The notes beneath the pieces were generated by a model that saw only the letters and a program-made list of their open reading frames with translations, searched no databases and was not told the DNA's origin. DNA of 31,412 nucleotides from a virus. The stretch spans positions 1-31,412 of IMG/VR virus record IMGVR_UViG_3300031758_000350, one strand, 5' to 3'. The position numbers and the translations under genes are program-made. Shown piece by piece: positions 1 through 6,216 of the stretch; positions within the stretch are counted from its first letter, which is position 1; every line of letters begins with the position of its first letter.

Positions 1-656
1 AACTCAACAAATGATGAATCAGGGTTATCCGTCACAAGTGCCTTAATCACACGCTGATAGGGTTGTAATCGTACAGGCTTCTTATCATTGCTGATGTACT
101 TCTCCTTGACCCATCCAGGCGAAGGGTTGCAGGTCATCAGTATCTTAGGGATCAGCCCGTAATGACTTAACCTGTAACGGATTCGGGAGTTTACGATGTC
201 GAAAGCCTTTTCAGTGATTTCATTCGCCTCATCTATAAAAGCATCGGTGAACTCAGTAGAACCCAATGAAATAAAATCAGGATCAGATGGGTAAAGAAAC
301 AAGTCTTTAAGAATTGTCTGCGATCCGTTTGCCCAGTTGATGGTGTGTTTCTGTGAATTGTATGTGAAGTCCTGACCTATCTTGTAGCCAAGTAACTGAG
401 CCACATTCATGTAAGTGACCAAAGTGGACTGTTCGAGGTTGCTGATCTTACTTCGCCCGATCAATCCCCGTGAGCCTGGATAGGTGGTTCTTCGGGTGAT
501 GTGCCAAACGCAACCGAGATAAGACTTACCACCTCCAGCACCACCACCGTAAAGTATCTCAGTTGTTTTTTGATCCTCTAAAATATACCACGCCTCAGTC
601 TGTTTCAGGCTTAACCGTAGGGTCGAGGATAATGGTTGGCTTAACGATAGACTCAC
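1..656 (-). CDS. terL: Terminase large subunit (TerL), C-terminus cut by window edge
   Basis: Packaging motor ATPase. The reverse strand reads an open frame with the Walker A motif GGGAGGGKS (about 35 residues in), followed by a Walker B-like segment AFIDEANE and a coupling-type motif MTCNPSPGW. This is the classic TerL ATPase core; the nuclease domain lies beyond the left edge. No ATG precedes the Walker A motif. The frame is closed upstream by a TAA, and the first usable start is GTG at 656, inside the small terminase gene. The N-terminus would therefore overlap TerS by about 62 bp, which suggests translational coupling. CTG codons slightly downstream are an alternative start. Identity is secure; the start is not. 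Confidence 0.92.
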   Translation of the reverse strand, partial: MSLSLSQPLSSTLRLSLKQTEAWYILEDQKTTEILYGGGAGGGKSYLGCVWHITRRTTYPGSRGLIGRSKISNLEQSTLVTYMNVAQLLGYKIGQDFTYNSQKHTINWANGSQTILKDLFLYPSDPDFISLGSTEFTDAFIDEANEITEKAFDIVNSRIRYRLSHYGLIPKILMTCNPSPGWVKEKYISNDKKPVRLQPYQRVIKALVTDNPDSSFVE

Positions 657-885
657 CTTTGCTTGTTAGGTCAATGTTTGTTGATGCTACTTTACCGATG
701 ATTCGCTCAGTGAGTGACAGGTATATCTTCAAAGCCTCTGCCGGATCATCTTCCGCAGTACGGTCTAACCACTGCTGAACCTTATCAAAGTTACCATCGG
801 CAAACTCCTTGAAACGCTCTCTAAGTTCCTGAGTGACAACGTTTGGAGTGCCTTTGGTTCGTCCGCCTGTCTTCTGTCCTTTCAT
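595..885 (-). CDS. terS: Putative terminase small subunit (TerS), 96 aa
   Basis: Probable DNA-recognition partner of TerL. It is short and basic at the N-terminus with the GGRTKGTPN motif, followed by helices (residues about 18-65) and a disordered tail. The KGQKTGGRxKGTPN opening recurs in small proteins just upstream of TerL in Bacteroidota phages and in DUF5681-like phage proteins. It sits directly upstream of TerL and overlaps its N-terminus. The assignment rests on motif and position; no separate winged-helix domain can be proved by eye. Confidence 0.7.
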   Translation of the reverse strand: MKGQKTGGRTKGTPNVVTQELRERFKEFADGNFDKVQQWLDRTAEDDPAEALKIYLSLTERIIGKVASTNIDLTSKGESIVKPTIILDPTVKPETD

Positions 886-910
886 CTATTTGTATCTACT
901 TTAGAGCCAA

Positions 911-1141
911 TCACTTATGCGGATTACACCTCACCACTTTACGGATGGGAAGGTTACCGGACATATAAGCACGGTCTTCATCGTAAACTGCTCCCGTGCA
1001 GTCAATCAGGTCATCTATCTGAACTTCAGCACCTGTTGGGTAGTACTTAGTAATGGTCACAGTACACTGACGGCAGTTGTATCCGTCATCCTTATCACAC
1101 CCCACAAAAATAAGTCCAAGTATTGCGATCAGGTATCTCAT
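911..1141 (-). CDS. Small predicted lipoprotein, 76 aa
   Basis: Begins with a short charged N-terminus, a hydrophobic stretch (residues 3-13) and a lipobox-like LIFVGC with Cys15, followed by DKDD, which is typical of an exported lipoprotein. The mature part has four further cysteines, two of them in CRQC. Its ATG overlaps the stop of the upstream 41-aa gene (ATGA), so it is co-translated in the packaging operon. Phage lipoproteins of this size often act in superinfection exclusion, but nothing here proves that role. Function unknown. Confidence 0.65.
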   Translation of the reverse strand: MRYLIAILGLIFVGCDKDDGYNCRQCTVTITKYYPTGAEVQIDDLIDCTGAVYDEDRAYMSGNLPIRKVVRCNPHK

Positions 1142-1263
1142 TTCTTACCTCGTTTAATCTTGCCTGACTTTTGAAGTGATGATGTACAGATAGCGTAGGC
1201 TGATGATTCCTTCACCCCCTGACCCTTTAACTTCCGTACACAATCTTCTAAGGCTTTCGGCAT
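1138..1263 (-). CDS. Small phage protein with SSAYAIC motif, 41 aa
   Basis: Encodes a 41-residue basic protein with the segment KESSAYAICTSSLQKSGK. Similar short 'SAYAIC' proteins are common in phage and prophage genomes near terminase genes; their function is not known to me. The ATG lies only four bases after a strong Bacteroidota -7 box (TATATTTGC, 1276-1268), so the mRNA is probably leaderless or nearly so. The stop overlaps the ATG of the lipoprotein gene. No other start codon exists in the frame, which supports this unusual promoter-start spacing. Confidence 0.6.
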   Translation of the reverse strand: MPKALEDCVRKLKGQGVKESSAYAICTSSLQKSGKIKRGKK

Positions 1264-1267
1264 GGGT

Positions 1268-1283
1268 GCAAATATAATCAATT
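1268..1283 (-). promoter_or_regulatory. Late-type promoter box upstream of packaging genes
   Basis: On the reverse strand it reads AATTGATTATATTTGC. It contains the Bacteroidota -7 consensus TAnnTTTG and matches the box shared by the capsid and tail-tube leaders (20180-20197 and 29778-29795) in 15 of 16 positions. No TTG lies at the usual -33 spacing. It overlaps the end of the VRR-NUC gene. Confidence 0.65.
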
Positions 1284-1730
1284 TTGAGCCATGTAGGTGG
1301 TGTAAAGTGAAAAGAACTGATCGAAGTCCTTTACAATCCAGTAAGTGCCTCCTGAACGCTCTATTCGCTCCTGGAAGGCACGTTGAGCGTCGGATTGCTT
1401 ATCCTTGCCAACCTTAACCTCAATCCAAACAGGCCGAGCCGTACCGTTGCGGTTGATGTTAGCTGATATGTCTGCGATACCCTTCACCTGAGTTGATGGT
1501 CTGTAATAGCCTCCGTTCACATGGGCTTTCTCTTTAACCCAAGTTCCCTGATTGTTAATCCGTGTCGCAAAGTGACCGGAAAGATTCAGAAAGTCCACAA
1601 TAGCCTTAGTCAATCCATTAGCCGTAGTTGTCTTGATCGGTTTCACTGGTCTAAGGTGGTCGGGGAAGTTAGGGTACTTCTCACGGTTGGCTCTTTGATA
1701 TAACTCCTGAAGTTGTTGTTTGGGGGTCAT
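1278..1730 (-). CDS. VRR-NUC domain nuclease, 150 aa
   Basis: Small PD-(D/E)xK-fold nuclease. The core spans roughly residues 35-140: a helix with FLNLSGHFATRINNQG, then GIADISAN (catalytic Asp region, about 84-91), WIEVKVGK (the E-x-K dyad at residues 104-106), and QSDAQRAFQERIERSGGTYW. This order and the final 'GG-x-Y-x-I-V' strand are characteristic of stand-alone phage VRR-NUC proteins, which are structure-specific nucleases acting in replication, recombination or packaging. It lies between the putative origin and the terminase genes and has its own -7 box four bases before the ATG. Confidence 0.85.
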   Translation of the reverse strand: MTPKQQLQELYQRANREKYPNFPDHLRPVKPIKTTTANGLTKAIVDFLNLSGHFATRINNQGTWVKEKAHVNGGYYRPSTQVKGIADISANINRNGTARPVWIEVKVGKDKQSDAQRAFQERIERSGGTYWIVKDFDQFFSLYTTYMAQN

Positions 1731-1733
1731 GTG

Positions 1734-1742
1734 GCAAAGATA
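1734..1742 (-). promoter_or_regulatory. -7 promoter box (TATCTTTGC) for the VRR-NUC gene
   Basis: The reverse strand reads TATCTTTGC, then CAC, then the ATG at 1730. The match to TAnnTTTG is exact, and the spacing implies a leaderless or nearly leaderless transcript. There is no TTG at -33. Instead the upstream DNA carries tandem GTAAC repeats, which could recruit an activator or repressor. Confidence 0.55.
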
Positions 1743-1744
1743 GT

Positions 1745-2007
1745 ACAGTAACGCCCTGTTACGCTCTGTTACGCTATTGTTACACTCTCTGTTACACTTA
1801 ATATATTAATTATTAATTAATTATAAAATTTGTAACAGTGTAACAGACTTTTTACCCTTTTTTTATATTTTTTCTTAAATTTTTCAATAAAACTCCAATA
1901 GGTTTGGTCATTTTTGGCGTTACAGCGTTACACTTGACTTAACCGATTGAATATAAATAAAATAGCCGTAACAGGACTCTGTCACGGCTAAGTTTGTAAC
2001 TGTTACA
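1745..2007. repeat. GTTAC/GTAAC repeat region with AT-rich core: candidate replication origin
   Basis: Intergenic DNA holding at least eleven GTTAC or GTAAC pentamers: GTAAC at 1748, 1832, 1840, 1968 and 1996, and GTTAC at 1758, 1768, 1779, 1791, 1919, 1927 and 2002. Several sit in longer repeats: CTGTTACGCT twice in tandem (1756-1775), GTAACAGT-type copies 8 bp apart (1832-1847), and the palindrome GTAACTGTTAC (1996-2006). Between the clusters, 1798-1890 is almost pure A/T. Iterons flanking an AT-rich stretch next to the primase and helicase genes are the usual layout of a phage origin. The 1748-1795 copies may also act as operators for the VRR-NUC promoter. Confidence 0.55.
1953..1989 (-). 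terminator. Rho-independent terminator after the helicase gene
   Basis: In the leftward transcript an 11-bp stem (AGCCGTGACAG / CTGTTACGGCT, one G-U pair, 4-nt loop AGTC) spans 1989-1964 and is followed by ATTTTATTTAT. It lies about 25 bp past the helicase stop codon. The stem incorporates one of the GTAAC repeats. Confidence 0.75.
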
Positions 2008-2013
2008 CTTTTT

Positions 2014-3546
2014 TCAGAACGAAGGCTCTTCTGCATCCACTTTATCCAGTTCACTTAATTGAAAGTCAGAGCGTTTGAATGTAAACACCCTACCGATTCG
2101 CCTTGTTACAGAGTCACCGTCAAAAGGAGTGTATCTTTCCGGTTTTGACGGTAAAAAGTGCATTTCATCCTTCAAAACCTTCAATAAATAAGCGTTTGTA
2201 ACGGCATTATTACGGTCAAAAAAGCGTTTTTTTATGTCCAAAACGGTGCATTTTACCTCATTTAAGTGGTTATTTTCCATAAAAAACTGCTCAATTTCGA
2301 TGAATAATTCCTTTCTGAGCCATGACCATGACTCTTTTTGAATGTCATTTAACTGATCATTCTTCAGTTGATCGGCAGTAAACACCATCCTTGAGCGTCT
2401 AAGATTAGGCATTTCGATCTGCTTTAGGTACTTAAGAAAGTAAGGTATTTCGTTTCTAAGGTCGGTTTCGATGTTGGTGTTAATGGAGTCAATTACCGGA
2501 ACTTTCCTGATCCAGAATCGGATCTCTTCTTCGTCTATCCGCATAAAGTCCTTTTCTTTATTGGTGCAGATAATGACCTTACCATAGAATGGGATGGAGT
2601 AATTAGCCACAAACTTCTGATTGACAGATATAGTCTTAGCCGTAGCGATTGACTTTAGTTTTTCAACCGCATGGGATTTATCAATTACGGTTTCATCCAG
2701 TGCTATGATGTTTTTTGTGGCGTAGATGGAGTTGAATTGCGAGTTTAGGTCTTCCGGATTAATCTGAGTAAAGTTATCCCCGAAAATAATCTGCATCCAG
2801 TTGAGGAATGTAGTCTTACCCGTCTGACGCTCCCTTGAAACAAGGCAAAGTATTGGAAGAGGTTGGCGTGGTCGTTCATAGAGTATTTTGATGTACTGAA
2901 TCCCCATCTGAATTTGATTACCGAATATGTGTCGAAGTAGGTTCATTGATACCGGTATCTGAGTTTCATTAACATCAGCTTCGTGCGGTATGTGGCTGAA
3001 AGGTGAGTAAAGGTTGTAACAGGAGTCAATGACCTGCTCAAACTTTGAGTTATCAGGTTCTATGATAAAGTCATCAAATGCAGGAAGGATCTTTAATAAG
3101 GTGTTGGTATGGTCTTCTTTGATGGTTTCTTTCTTCCATCCTTTAATCACCTTACGGACTATGCCGTATCGGTCTGTTTTGTTGATAATCTTAAAGTAAT
3201 CAGTACCCACCCTTATATAAGGTATATGAGCGTGAAGGAACTTATGTTCGACCCATGTGATACAGGCACGGTGGTTGGACTTGAACTTAACCCGTGATAG
3301 TAGCATAAACTTGGTATACTTCTTATCAACGGGTAGTCCGAGTTCATTGTTACCAGTCACCACAAGCATATCCCCTTTAATAGAGAATGACTCCTTGCCT
3401 GACTTATGGTTGACAATGGTCTTATCATTTATCCATTCAAGGTTTTTAACCCCATCGAAGCACTCCTGCCAGGTATGGTGCAAGTTCCAGTAGTCAACGG
3501 CATTGAGGTCAATGTCGTGTTCAGGTTTGATAAATTTGTGCTTCAT
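2014..3546 (-). CDS. Replicative helicase, SF3/DUF5906-type phage primase-helicase C-terminal protein, 510 aa
   Basis: ATP-dependent DNA helicase for phage replication. Central AAA+/SF3-like motifs in order: Walker A SRERQTGKTTF (about 237-247), Walker B IIALDE (280-285), motif C GKVIICTNKEKDF (322-334) and an arginine region EEEIRFWIRK (340-349). The N-terminal 200 residues have no recognisable primase motif; that activity is probably supplied by the neighbouring gene. The C-terminal part (about 390-510) is helical and may include a winged helix. The start overlaps the stop of the primase gene by 4 bp (ATGA), so the two are coupled. The origin-like repeat region lies directly downstream. Confidence 0.85.
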   Translation of the reverse strand: MKHKFIKPEHDIDLNAVDYWNLHHTWQECFDGVKNLEWINDKTIVNHKSGKESFSIKGDMLVVTGNNELGLPVDKKYTKFMLLSRVKFKSNHRACITWVEHKFLHAHIPYIRVGTDYFKIINKTDRYGIVRKVIKGWKKETIKEDHTNTLLKILPAFDDFIIEPDNSKFEQVIDSCYNLYSPFSHIPHEADVNETQIPVSMNLLRHIFGNQIQMGIQYIKILYERPRQPLPILCLVSRERQTGKTTFLNWMQIIFGDNFTQINPEDLNSQFNSIYATKNIIALDETVIDKSHAVEKLKSIATAKTISVNQKFVANYSIPFYGKVIICTNKEKDFMRIDEEEIRFWIRKVPVIDSINTNIETDLRNEIPYFLKYLKQIEMPNLRRSRMVFTADQLKNDQLNDIQKESWSWLRKELFIEIEQFFMENNHLNEVKCTVLDIKKRFFDRNNAVTNAYLLKVLKDEMHFLPSKPERYTPFDGDSVTRRIGRVFTFKRSDFQLSELDKVDAEEPSF

Positions 3547-4442
3547 AGGTAAAGTGGGTTTTGAATACCTTTTTTAATCATTGTTTCAGCGGTCTTTTTA
3601 TAGACTTTTGGCTTTTGGGATAGGTACTGATTGGATTCAATGAGGTTAAATATTATGTCAAGAGCATCATCAAACGCTATGTAACCTGCACCGATGTAAC
3701 CACCTAATGCAAATGAAGCTGCTCTTAATTGCGGATGTCCGTTGTTTGTTATCTTATCAATAGCCGATTCGATCACACGGTAAACCCGTGACGGGTTGGA
3801 ATCGTATTTGTATTGAACTTTCTTAGGTGGTATGACTGGCTTGTACTTTTGCTCCCATTTAATAAGGCAGTCACCGTAGTAAATGTCAGGGTCATAGGAT
3901 AAAAAAAGTGGCAGTACTGCATTTTTAGGAGCAATGTCAAAGTTCTTATATTTACCTAAGTCAGATAGGTGTTGAATGCCGTCAAAGTATTGTTTGTATT
4001 CATCTACGGATTCGCACTGAGGTATGTTGACTAAAGCCCTGACCCCACACTTTGAAGCGGATAGCCATGAGCCGATGATAAATGGGTAGTCATTAAACAG
4101 ATGCTCCTTTAGTTCCTGCGCTTCAGATTGTGTTAGATGATCGAAGTCAAGTGGCATCAGTCCGGTGAACTGAGTTATGGATGAGTAGCACCGTTTATCG
4201 GACACTATCACGGCAGGAGTGAATGAATAAAGTGATGTCTTTAGTTTCGCTTTCAGTTCCATGTCACCGGATAGTTCAGCCAGTTTAATCTGATTGAATA
4301 CTTCTTTGATTTCGGGCTTTGGGTCTTTGATAGCCTGAAAGAATTGGTCAAGGGTAACGAATCCAATGGGTGTGGAGTCCTTGATGTTAGCCTTGTAGTA
4401 TTGGAATTTTATTTCGGCAGAGGTGGTTTTTACCATGACCAT
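3543..4442 (-). CDS. BT4734/VirE N-terminal-type primase, 299 aa
   Basis: Probable replication primase. Residues about 70-210 match the BT4734-like/VirE-N domain pattern: FTGLMPLDFDHL (92-103) carrying the acidic Asp-x-Asp metal site, then a helix, a strand and SWLSASKCGVRALV (125-138), like the 'S-x-S-G-x-G-x-(K/R)' segment of that family. The domain is common in Bacteroidota mobile elements and phages, paired with a DUF5906/VirE helicase as here. The C-terminal third is helical. Two nearby ATGs (4442 and 4436) are possible starts; the first overlaps the upstream nuclease stop by 13 bp. Confidence 0.8.
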   Translation of the reverse strand: MVMVKTTSAEIKFQYYKANIKDSTPIGFVTLDQFFQAIKDPKPEIKEVFNQIKLAELSGDMELKAKLKTSLYSFTPAVIVSDKRCYSSITQFTGLMPLDFDHLTQSEAQELKEHLFNDYPFIIGSWLSASKCGVRALVNIPQCESVDEYKQYFDGIQHLSDLGKYKNFDIAPKNAVLPLFLSYDPDIYYGDCLIKWEQKYKPVIPPKKVQYKYDSNPSRVYRVIESAIDKITNNGHPQLRAASFALGGYIGAGYIAFDDALDIIFNLIESNQYLSQKPKVYKKTAETMIKKGIQNPLYL

Positions 4443-4963
4443 GATTTTATAGATTGATTTATTTTATTATAGTTAGTCAGGTGCAATCCACCTAAAATAG
4501 ACCATAATGTATAATTTGAAAAAATAAAAGCAGTATCTGAGTTGTTTATTTTTATGACTTCACCAATATTTAAAGCACCCAAAAAACCATTAAAAGTATG
4601 ATGGGTACAACCTTCAGTATGCCTTATTTTATAATAACTTTGATTGTTATAATTATAATAAAGATCCTTATCAATAGTTTCAAAAACATTTCTTGATATT
4701 GATGGAATTAATAAAATTATTAATCTGTCACCATCAAATGTTGAAACTGAATATCTGTTTGCTTGAAGAATTGTCTTACCGACTTCACTACCTCTTTTTT
4801 TATCATGATATTTTGCTTCAATTCCAAATTTAATATAATTATTATTTTTTAAACTTAGAACCATATCAATCCTATTTTTATGTGAGTCATCCCATACCTC
4901 TCTTTTTATATCGAAAAAATTACCAAATTTTCCTACAAATTGATCAACTAATTCTTTTTCCAT
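4430..4963 (-). CDS. Putative PD-(D/E)xK nuclease, AT-rich, 177 aa
   Basis: The N-terminal half shows a restriction-endonuclease-like core: a helix, then NRIDMVLSL (Asp33), a strand with GIEAKYHD (E49-x-K51), and a helix with Gln67 in LQANRYS. This is the layout of PD-(D/E)xK enzymes that act on DNA ends or foreign DNA. The C-terminal half (FNGFLGALNIGEV, SILGGLHL) is not recognised. The gene is much more AT-rich than the replication genes it precedes, and a structured RNA sits between its promoter and its ATG, both of which suggest recent acquisition. Possible roles are host DNA degradation, defence against competitors, or recombination. Confidence 0.6.
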   Translation of the reverse strand: MEKELVDQFVGKFGNFFDIKREVWDDSHKNRIDMVLSLKNNNYIKFGIEAKYHDKKRGSEVGKTILQANRYSVSTFDGDRLIILLIPSISRNVFETIDKDLYYNYNNQSYYKIRHTEGCTHHTFNGFLGALNIGEVIKINNSDTAFIFSNYTLWSILGGLHLTNYNKINQSIKSWSW

Positions 4964-4974
4964 TATTTTAATTT

Positions 4975-5099
4975 AAAAACCCTGACGGAGTTTCACTTAA
5001 TCGGTGGGAAGGCGTTCGACTGCCTGATGCCGTTAAGATCCACCCCGTCAGGGTTGGTTGTGAAGATCTGATTTGGGATTGTCGAACTTTTCCCGATCT
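4975..5099 (-). ncRNA. Structured RNA / leader with 11-bp closing stem and predicted kissing loops
   Basis: Read leftward from the promoter at 5108-5100. Hairpin A: AGATC/GATCT (5099-5095 with 5068-5064) plus GGGA/TCCC (5094-5091 with 5078-5075), with a 12-nt loop containing GTTCGAC (5087-5081). Domain B: an 11-bp stem AACCCTGACGG/CCGTCAGGGTT (5055-5045 with 4988-4978) encloses GGTGG/CCACC (5044-5040 with 5007-5003) and an AGGC/GCCT hairpin whose loop holds GTCGAAC (5020-5014). The two loop heptamers are perfectly complementary. The closing stem ends in TTTTT, so the RNA could end there as a free transcript of about 120 nt or act as an attenuator for the nuclease gene (ATG at 4963). It does not fit a tRNA fold. 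Confidence 0.6.
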
Positions 5100-5108
5100 G
5101 CAAATATA
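5100..5108 (-). promoter_or_regulatory. -7 promoter box (TATATTTGC) for the structured RNA and nuclease operon
   Basis: Exact TAnnTTTG match on the reverse strand, immediately after the stop codon of the upstream 62-aa ORF. The nearest TTG is 24 bp upstream, longer than the usual 19-21. It would start a transcript near 5095, at the first base pair of hairpin A. Confidence 0.5.
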
Positions 5109-5297
5109 CTAAAGTTCTACCATTACATCCATCAACTTTTCAAGTGTTGTCTGACATGGTTTGATTACGGTTATCTTACCGTCTTGGTAATGGGCTAATG
5201 ATTTGATGATGATCACGTTGAGTTCTTTGTCTAATTCCGCTGACCAGATGCGGATTGATTGCGAAGTATTGGGCTGAGTTGTATCGTCCTGAGTCAT
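5109..5297 (-). CDS. Hypothetical protein, 62 aa
   Basis: Small protein with a polar, Thr/Gln/Asp-rich N-terminus and a more ordered C-terminal half (KELNVIIIKSLAHYQDGKI, then a helix). It starts inside, and in a different frame from, the GTG-started ORF at 5388-5176. Its stop abuts the promoter of the structured RNA. No family recognised. It is the better of the two overlapping candidates by start codon and composition. Confidence 0.45.
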   Translation of the reverse strand: MTQDDTTQPNTSQSIRIWSAELDKELNVIIIKSLAHYQDGKITVIKPCQTTLEKLMDVMVEL

Positions 5298-5388
5298 ATT
5301 GAATTACCTGTTGTATTGCTATGTAGTGAGTTTCAGCGGTGACGGTGTGTGTCACGCCTGATGGTGATATGATGCGGTAGGTGTTCAC
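5176..5388 (-). CDS. Hypothetical protein, 70 aa, GTG start, overlaps next ORF
   Basis: The N-terminal 32 residues look like a genuine small beta/alpha domain (NTYRIISPSGVTHTVTAETH, then a helix ending QQVIQYD). The rest is low-information and runs through 122 bp of the 62-aa ORF in another frame. The only start is GTG. Either both are real overlapping genes, or they are one gene split by a frameshift near 5297 (natural or from sequencing). Function unknown. Confidence 0.35.
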   Translation of the reverse strand: MNTYRIISPSGVTHTVTAETHYIAIQQVIQYDSGRYNSAQYFAINPHLVSGIRQRTQRDHHQIISPLPRR

Positions 5389-5450
5389 GGGCGGCTAAGG
5401 TAAAATACCTGAAGCAATAATGTCAAATAAAGTTTTCAACAATGAATTGT

Positions 5451-5459
5451 GCAAAATTA
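5451..5459 (-). promoter_or_regulatory. Candidate leftward -7 box (TAATTTTGC)
   Basis: Exact TAnnTTTG match on the reverse strand, 63 bp before the first leftward start codon. No TTG at -33. It lies in the divergent region (5389-5557) that separates the two gene arms. Confidence 0.35.
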
Positions 5460-5465
5460 ACACAT

Positions 5466-5475
5466 TGATATATCA
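5466..5475. promoter_or_regulatory. TGATATATCA palindrome between divergent promoters
   Basis: Perfect 10-bp palindrome lying between the leftward and rightward -7 boxes, where one bound regulator could affect both arms. A short palindrome in AT-rich DNA can arise by chance, and the same 10-mer recurs inside a coding region at 12218-12227. Confidence 0.25.
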
Positions 5476-5493
5476 TTAATGGGGATTTGTGCC

Positions 5494-5502
5494 TAATTTT
5501 GT
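5494..5502 (+). promoter_or_regulatory. Candidate rightward -7 box (TAATTTTGT) for the early operon
   Basis: Exact TAnnTTTG match about 55 bp before the ATG at 5558 and 17 bp before an in-frame ATG at 5519. No TTG at -33. It is the only candidate seen for the long rightward operon that begins here. Confidence 0.4.
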
Positions 5503-5557
5503 GAAACAAGCCTGTACAATGCCCCTACCGCTGAAGCGTCTTATAAAATCTAAAAAG

Positions 5558-5833
5558 ATGAATCACTACAATCTGACTGAGGAAGATGAGAAAATAGTCA
5601 AGCATCTGATTGATTCCGGTAATTATAGGATAAAGGTCACACATCGCATACCTCCAATGTGGACAATCTATGAGCCACAGGTAGCAGGTATGTTATGGGG
5701 CTGGAATACTATAAATACTTTGGGTGATGCAGCTTTTGATACTTATAGTGTTTTAAGTGAGATTCAAGAGGCTAAATACCGAATATTAAAACACTATTCA
5801 TTAAATAATGTAACAGTCGAATACATTAAGTAA
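5558..5833 (+). CDS. Hypothetical protein, 91 aa
   Basis: First gene of the rightward operon. Begins MNHYNLTEEDEKIVKHLIDSG and has a Trp/Gly-rich middle (PPMWTIYEPQVAGMLWGWNT) and a helical C-terminus. The ATG at 5558 follows an A-rich stretch typical of Bacteroidota starts. In-frame starts at 5519 (ATG) and 5489 (GTG) would add 13 or 23 residues, but the second would begin upstream of the candidate -7 box. Its stop overlaps the next ATG (TAATG). No family recognised. Confidence 0.6.
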   Translation: MNHYNLTEEDEKIVKHLIDSGNYRIKVTHRIPPMWTIYEPQVAGMLWGWNTINTLGDAAFDTYSVLSEIQEAKYRILKHYSLNNVTVEYIK

Positions 5834-6216
5834 TGCCTCGCTACAAACGCTTCAGCCACAAGGAACGCCCGTTTGTCTTGCACGTTTTTGTTGACTATGC
5901 ACCAAGTGACATAGCCGAGAAAATGAACAAGGTGAAGTCAAGCAGTCGTGTCAAGGGTATCGTGTTTGAACCGGATCACTTTGAACTGAGCGACTCAGAC
6001 GAGGCGTGTACGTTTGAAGTGGATGAGGTGTTGCCTGGTCATTACTGCTTAGTCCTACGCCATCCGCCCGTGAAGGTTGGAACGATTGCCCACGAACTAA
6101 TCCACATCATCGCCCGTCACTTCCGTTACATTGGAACGCCACTGACTATTGACACAGAGGAAAGTTATGCCTATATGATGAGTTGGCTGATGGATGAGTT
6201 AAATACTTACTTATGA
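5833..6216 (+). CDS. Zincin-like metallopeptidase-fold phage protein, 127 aa
   Basis: Contains the zinc-binding HExxH helix within TIAHELIHIIARHF (about residues 84-97) and a downstream acidic helix EESYAYMMSWLMDE that could supply the third ligand (Glu). The N-terminal half is a beta-rich region. Small stand-alone HExxH proteins of this kind are frequent in Bacteroidota phages; substrate unknown. The start overlaps the preceding stop and its own stop overlaps the next gene by 4 bp. Confidence 0.65.
   Translation: MPRYKRFSHKERPFVLHVFVDYAPSDIAEKMNKVKSSSRVKGIVFEPDHFELSDSDEACTFEVDEVLPGHYCLVLRHPPVKVGTIAHELIHIIARHFRYIGTPLTIDTEESYAYMMSWLMDELNTYL

Noticed and set aside
4978-5055. Long inverted repeat considered as a tRNA or transposon end
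   Set aside because: The closing stem is 11 bp, not 7, the inner arms do not form D, anticodon and T arms, and there is no second copy or transposase; a structured RNA or leader fits better.
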